NCBI GenBank assembly: GCA_900540735.1
Contig: UQHB01000002.1
Coordinates: forward strand, 52,080-116,079
Direction: 5' to 3'
DNA length: 64,000 nucleotides
DNA from: an uncultured Megasphaera sp.
Lineage (GTDB): Bacteria; Bacillota; Negativicutes; Veillonellales; Megasphaeraceae
In this document: positions 59,637-64,000 of the stretch, one piece after another
Position numbering within the stretch: the stretch's first letter is position 1
Layout: every line of letters begins with the position of its first letter
The notes under the pieces: model-generated
The model's input: the letters and a program-made list of their open reading frames with translations, nothing else
Told to the model about the DNA's origin: nothing
Database searches by the model: none
Position numbers and translations under genes: made by a program

Positions 59637-62600
59637 TTAGAATTTGTACGAAACTTGGACGCGTGTGTAATCGCCGAGAGTGAAGTCTTCGGAGCCGTAG
59701 AGGGTACCGCGTTTTTGCGTGCTCTGTGCGCCGAAGGTATAGAAGGCTTCGAGGAGGAAGTTCTTCGCCGGGACGTAGCCTGCGCCAAGGGTGAAGCTGC
59801 GGATACCGTCGAGGTAACGATCCGGCAAGGCTTCTGTACCATTGCCGCCGAAGAAGGAGCCGTGTTCGAAGTATTTGTAATCGGCAAAGGCATTCCAGCT
59901 ACCGACGACATCTGTGTCGCTCTTACCGATGTCGGCACGGAGTACCCAGAAGGTCGGGTTCGAACCATCGCCAGTGTAGCGACCATATTCATCACGACCA
60001 CCGTGGAAGTACCGGCCTGTATCGGAGCGGTTAATGCCCCAATCGAAGGACAAAGTCAACGCGCCGAGGCGATACTGCGCGCCAAGGCCGAAGATATTGG
60101 CAATGTCCATTTCTTGGTCATAATTGCCCCATCCTGCATCGGTATATTCCAAACCAGTCTTATGATAGCCATCGCCCATGGAGCGGAGATACCATGCCGT
60201 AAGGCCGAGGTCATCGCTGATTTTCTGACGAACTTGGACAAAGGCCGCTCTATCAATGGAAGGTATAACGTCTTGTTTAAGCAAGGTGCCTTGTACCTTA
60301 ACAATGCTGTCCAATGCGCTAACCGGAGTTTCCGAGCCATTAAAGGGATCAAACGCTGTTCTTGCATAGTAGAAAAATGCATTTAAGCAACTAGTGGAAT
60401 TAGAGAAACTGTTAATTCTTGTCCCCACAAAGTTCGTGAATAAGGATTTAATTGCATCATCCTCACTCAGGGCATTGCCATTGTCATCGACAAAAGGCGT
60501 ACTTCCTTTACCTTCATCCTGATAATACTTAGTGACGCCATCATATACAGAATGTAAATACTTATTAATTTCTTCTTTACCTGTCGTTGGATCCAGCATT
60601 TCACCCCAGCTCTTATCATCCAAGCCGTATTGTGTCCGTAATGTACTAACTGAAATCCGTTTAGATTGAACAACACCATTTACCAAGACAGGAACAGATA
60701 TAAACCGATTATATGAGTTAGATGGATTCGTTCCTGTCCATTCATTATTCGGATCAATAACTTCTCCGGTATTGCCATCTACAGTCGGATATTCTGGAAG
60801 TCGTTGATTCGGGTCTGTCAATGTCTGGAAATATTTCATATACCAATTTCCGCCATATCCACCAACAGAATCAGTAGGATACATTTCCGCTACCTTGATT
60901 AACTGTTGATTGAGGTCAGATAAGACCTGCCACCGTTCTACGGCTACGTCGTAATCAGATTTACTTGTGTCTTTTACCCATGTACCATCAGCTTGTTGGA
61001 TTTGACCAGCATGATTCCATTTTTCATAGTAGTTCATAGCCGTAGTCTTCCAAGCATCGGCACTAGTGCCTTCAGGATATACAGTCTGACTTCCACCGGG
61101 ATGTTCAATTCCCAATACAACTCCAGGATATACACCGAGCAATTCCGCTAAGGTCGGCGGACGAGAAATCAAAGCCTTTTCCGTATGTGTATAAGCGGAG
61201 TCCGTAATACCTGTAGAAGCTGAGAAATCACCATAGCCTAAACGGACTTGGGTCTTGTCATTTGTATAGGTTGCGCGGATGCCGTCGTATTCTTTGCCAA
61301 ACCAGTAGCCCGTCACGCCCATGCGTTCTGTCAAGCGGCCAATGGTGAAATCCCATTTATTGGCTTTTTGATTGAGTTCCGCTCTGTCGAGGCGAGCGTC
61401 ATGAAGTCCTCGTTTATCGGACTTGCTGTACATCGTATCGAGGGTATTACCAGACGAACCTTGGATGAGGAAGTTCGTATCGTCACCGATTTGATAATCG
61501 ACGCCCAAGCGGAGCCGCTGTTCTAAGCCATGACCAGAAGCGTCAGCCATATTCTTCGTCGCGCCAGCATCTAAGTCCGTTGTAGTCGTCAAGGTCAATG
61601 CCGGTAAATTCTGGCCGTGAAACATATTGGAGCGGACACGATAATCGCCGATGAGTTCGACATCGCCGACTTTACGGCCTGCGTCTTTATCCGATGGTTT
61701 CGTGAGGAACCAATCGCCGTTTTCGTTCTTCGCAGTCACTACGCCATCGCTCGTGCCGTTACCGGTTGCTGTAACAGTCGTGTTAGTTGTGCTTTCTGCT
61801 GTAGCACTTGCTTTCACTTCTTTGGCAGCCGCTTCTTTGGCAGTGTCTGCGTCAGTGCCGAATTTGATATTCGCGCCAATCCGGTAGAGTCGATCTTGGT
61901 AGGCCCGGTCATCGTCACGATGGTTGAAGAGATTGTCGATACCGACGTAAGCGGTCATATCCTTGCCAAAGTCTTTTTGTACCATGAAGTTCCAGATACC
62001 AAAGGTTTTCTTTTTATATTTCGCTTTTTTACGAATATAGTTACCGTTACTATCTTTGTCAAACAAATCATTTGTATTAACCGAATTGCTATCGAGCATA
62101 TGGATGTAGTAATCGCCCCAAAGAGCGGCGCGCCAGCCGTTCGCTTTATCTTCGTAGTTGAGGCTAATGTCTACTTTATGCTGTGGCCGGTCGAGTAATT
62201 GCCGCGGCATATCGGGGTCGCTCTTATTGATTGCATGGAGCCAAGCGTAGCCCAGTTTTGCCGACCAGTGGTCATTGAATTTCTGTTGTACTTCCGCTTC
62301 GATACCGGTGATTTCGGCTTTACCTAAGTTCTTATAGCTATAAATTCTGTCGGCATTAGTCACTGTACTAGAACCAAATTGGTTAAAGTCGATAAGCTGA
62401 CCGATAAAGTACGAGGTCATATAATCATCAATCTGGTTATGGAAGAGAGATACACGGCTGTAGGTCTTGTTGTTTTCGCCTTCGAGAGAAATATCCATGT
62501 TAAAGGATTTTTCCGGTTTTAAATTTGGATTGCCAATCCAGTACCAACCATACCGGCTACCGCCAGCGGAGCCAAACATTTCCCAGTTGTAGTAGAGTTC

Positions 62601-64000
62601 GCCCATGCCCGGTTCGGTGTAGCCTGTACCAACATTGGCTTTTAAGCGACGGTGCGGATTGCCATTGAGATTATGGGTCATCCCTAAGTTAGCCGTCACT
62701 TCACTGCCAAAGAGGTCGCTATTATCAAAGCGGATAATCGGCGTTAAGATAGTGTTGTCATTGACTTGCCATGTATCTTGTACAAAGGCATGACGACGCT
62801 GGAGCCGCGCTTCACCGCCACTGACTTGATTTGCCCGCGCGTCGAAATCTTCGCCATAGTATTTACCATTGTACTTAATATTCTTATCTTGGCCATAATT
62901 ACTAACATTGATGATAGATCCGTAGTATCCCAACGCTGGTAACATCCGATAAGTATAATTCGAGTTAGATAAATCATTCGTATCCTTTAACTCTTGGTTA
63001 AAGGTTTCAAAGCGTTTTTGTAAATCCGCGTCGCCTTTCCAATTGACTCCATATTCCGTCAAGTCCATACCAATAGCAGACGAACCTAAAAAGCCCAAAT
63101 AAGGAGCTAACACTTTAATTTTTGCGGCATCTTCAGCCGTAAAGATAGGCACGTCACCACCATAATATTCTGTCGATTTGTCCCAGACTAAACCGTTTTC
63201 ATTTTGTTTAAAGAGATAGTTATGGACAGCAGAATCTGGTTCTGTAGAGCCACTCGGTATCCACAAGGATTTATCATAGTCCCACGGATCAATACCTTTC
63301 GTCCATTGTTTCGGCGCATTTTTTAGCCGTGTGCCGTTAGCGCGTTCATCCGTATAGCCGACGCCATATGTCAGGAAATGCTGGTCGTTAGCGGCAACAT
63401 TTAACGTCGCGTTGACATCGAGTTGTTTATGTTTGAGCCAGTCCACCGCGGCTAAGGTATTCTTACCGCCATATTGGTCATGGCCGGAACCATAGTAGGT
63501 CGTCAACGTCGTATCGTTTTCTTTCATCTTGCCGTAGTTGACGTCTAATTTCCAGTCTGCCTTACCTTCTTTCCCCGTATACGATAAGGCATAAGTATCA
63601 CGGTTCATGTTACGACGGAAAATTTGCATAGGTTCAAAGAAGGATGCCATGCCTTCAGCAGATTTATTACGCCGTTCCAAGTCTTCTTTTTCATTCATGA
63701 CTCGGAAGGAAATCTTGTTGTTATCATTTAATTCCACTTCACCGCTGGCGCCGATAGATTTCGTATCGCCATAGTAACGGAGAGACGGACGAAAATCTTC
63801 GGAATACCAAGTTTCGCCTTTTTTATAACTCCGTTCGCTGGAATAGACTGGCATAATGTCCCGTTTGCTGCCCCAGACAGCGAATTTCGCGTTCCCTACT
63901 TTGCCGGAGTCAGCACGCATATACCAGTTGCTCGGCCACGTATTATTTTCTGCGTCACTGCCTTCGTGATTATGGTAACGCGCTTCAGCGTTGAGCTGGA
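59637..64000 (-). CDS. TonB-dependent receptor fused to a second porin-like beta-barrel, N-terminus beyond the window
   Basis: The frame is open to the right edge, so the plug domain and signal peptide lie outside; at least 1450 residues are present here. Counting from an internal Met at 63920, residues 1-687 are a TonB-receptor barrel (VGTGYTEPGMGELYYNWEMF, GNPNLKPEKSFNMDISLEG, GKAEITGIEAEVQQKF), ending in a barrel-closing strand IGANIKF. A linker of about 65 residues rich in Ala, Lys and Thr follows. Residues 750-1427 form a second barrel (GDYRVRSNMF, LRLGVDYQIGDDTNFLIQG, TIGRLTERMGVTGYWFGKEYDG) with a large polar insertion, ending in its own terminal signal VQVSYKF. No frameshift or stop separates the halves. 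It probably takes up an iron complex, cobalamin or a glycan across the outer membrane; the substrate is unknown. Confidence 0.85.
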   Translation of the reverse strand, partial: QLNAEARYHNHEGSDAENNTWPSNWYMRADSGKVGNAKFAVWGSKRDIMPVYSSERSYKKGETWYSEDFRPSLRYYGDTKSIGASGEVELNDNNKISFRVMNEKEDLERRNKSAEGMASFFEPMQIFRRNMNRDTYALSYTGKEGKADWKLDVNYGKMKENDTTLTTYYGSGHDQYGGKNTLAAVDWLKHKQLDVNATLNVAANDQHFLTYGVGYTDERANGTRLKNAPKQWTKGIDPWDYDKSLWIPSGSTEPDSAVHNYLFKQNENGLVWDKSTEYYGGDVPIFTAEDAAKIKVLAPYLGFLGSSAIGMDLTEYGVNWKGDADLQKRFETFNQELKDTNDLSNSNYTYRMLPALGYYGSIINVSNYGQDKNIKYNGKYYGEDFDARANQVSGGEARLQRRHAFVQDTWQVNDNTILTPIIRFDNSDLFGSEVTANLGMTHNLNGNPHRRLKANVGTGYTEPGMGELYYNWEMFGSAGGSRYGWYWIGNPNLKPEKSFNMDISLEGENNKTYSRVSLFHNQIDDYMTSYFIGQLIDFNQFGSSTVTNADRIYSYKNLGKAEITGIEAEVQQKFNDHWSAKLGYAWLHAINKSDPDMPRQLLDRPQHKVDISLNYEDKANGWRAALWGDYYIHMLDSNSVNTNDLFDKDSNGNYIRKKAKYKKKTFGIWNFMVQKDFGKDMTAYVGIDNLFNHRDDDRAYQDRLYRIGANIKFGTDADTAKEAAAKEVKASATAESTTNTTVTATGNGTSDGVVTAKNENGDWFLTKPSDKDAGRKVGDVELIGDYRVRSNMFHGQNLPALTLTTTTDLDAGATKNMADASGHGLEQRLRLGVDYQIGDDTNFLIQGSSGNTLDTMYSKSDKRGLHDARLDRAELNQKANKWDFTIGRLTERMGVTGYWFGKEYDGIRATYTNDKTQVRLGYGDFSASTGITDSAYTHTEKALISRPPTLAELLGVYPGVVLGIEHPGGSQTVYPEGTSADAWKTTAMNYYEKWNHAGQIQQADGTWVKDTSKSDYDVAVERWQVLSDLNQQLIKVAEMYPTDSVGGYGGNWYMKYFQTLTDPNQRLPEYPTVDGNTGEVIDPNNEWTGTNPSNSYNRFISVPVLVNGVVQSKRISVSTLRTQYGLDDKSWGEMLDPTTGKEEINKYLHSVYDGVTKYYQDEGKGSTPFVDDNGNALSEDDAIKSLFTNFVGTRINSFSNSTSCLNAFFYYARTAFDPFNGSETPVSALDSIVKVQGTLLKQDVIPSIDRAAFVQVRQKISDDLGLTAWYLRSMGDGYHKTGLEYTDAGWGNYDQEMDIANIFGLGAQYRLGALTLSFDWGINRSDTGRYFHGGRDEYGRYTGDGSNPTFWVLRADIGKSDTDVVGSWNAFADYKYFEHGSFFGGNGTEALPDRYLDGIRSFTLGAGYVPAKNFLLEAFYTFGAQSTQKRGTLYGSEDFTLGDYTRVQVSYKF

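Noticed and set aside
59400..59640. Possible tRNA(Sec) gene near selD
   Set aside because: No acceptor, D, anticodon and T arms could be assembled on either strand; the palindromic bits belong to an intergenic repeat.
63920..63920. ATG at 63920 as the start of the receptor gene
   Set aside because: The frame stays open and barrel-like upstream to the window end, and no signal peptide or plug follows the ATG. The gene simply runs off the window.
1..64000. CRISPR arrays, insertion sequences, prophage genes or integrases
   Set aside because: No regularly spaced repeats, transposase motifs or phage structural genes were seen on either strand.

Overview
The window looks like a chromosomal segment of a diderm Firmicute of the Negativicutes, most like the Megasphaera/Veillonella group. 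The evidence is mixed cell-envelope biology: outer-membrane beta-barrels, a TonB receptor and an RND pump sit beside Firmicute-type MurNAc-6-phosphate salvage (MurQ/MurP/MupG), a 2-oxoacid:ferredoxin oxidoreductase, superoxide reductase and a full selenocysteine apparatus. The genus is an inference; no rRNA or tRNA gene is present to fix it.

Layout, left to right. (1) 0-3 kb, minus strand: a decayed 2-aminoethylphosphonate cluster with an iron-dependent alcohol dehydrogenase and phnW, both frameshifted, behind an intact OPA-type MFS transporter whose leader carries a terminator-like hairpin. (2) 3.2-6.6 kb: a four-subunit branched-chain 2-oxoacid:ferredoxin oxidoreductase operon led by a P-loop ATPase. 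(3) 6.8-8.6 kb: an autotransporter-type barrel and a superoxide reductase that has lost its desulforedoxin centre. (4) 8.7-12.2 kb: murQ-murP-mupG. (5) 12.2-16.5 kb: a DMT exporter, an M48 protease, a NYN/OST-HTH nuclease and a membrane-anchored DnaQ-like pseudo-exonuclease. (6) 16.6-28.6 kb: lipB-lipA facing a nine-gene operon that encodes a lipoyl-dependent 2-oxoacid or acetoin dehydrogenase complex with its own transporter, two further oxidoreductases, a metallo-beta-lactamase-fold enzyme and lipoate ligase. (7) 28.9-33.9 kb: a divergent duplicate set with a broken transporter, a ParD/ParE-like toxin-antitoxin pair, an intact transporter translationally coupled to a second beta-hydroxyacid dehydrogenase, and a Crp/Fnr regulator. 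(8) 34-47 kb: mainly housekeeping and transport (small membrane protein, AEC carrier, pth-prs-glmU, 3D-domain protein, ClC, RND efflux, M20 amidohydrolase). (9) 47-50.2 kb: a second AEC carrier and amtB-glnK behind a long attenuator leader. (10) 50.3-59.3 kb: the selenium block (selA, selB, DUF3343, yedF, trxB, a selenium-type cysteine desulfurase) plus purB and selD. (11) 59.6 kb to the right edge: a giant outer-membrane protein fusing a TonB-dependent receptor barrel to a second porin-like barrel, cut by the window edge.

The most notable points are: selD is itself a selenoprotein gene, with an in-frame UGA at the catalytic position and a fitting SECIS hairpin; the TonB-receptor/porin double-barrel fusion; an ANTAR-like two-hexaloop antiterminator with tandem terminators ahead of amtB-glnK; the undescribed catabolic operon at 18-28.6 kb with its partly decayed duplicate; and the DnaQ-like pseudo-exonuclease beside a NYN nuclease. 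No CRISPR array, insertion sequence, tRNA, rRNA or prophage was found.
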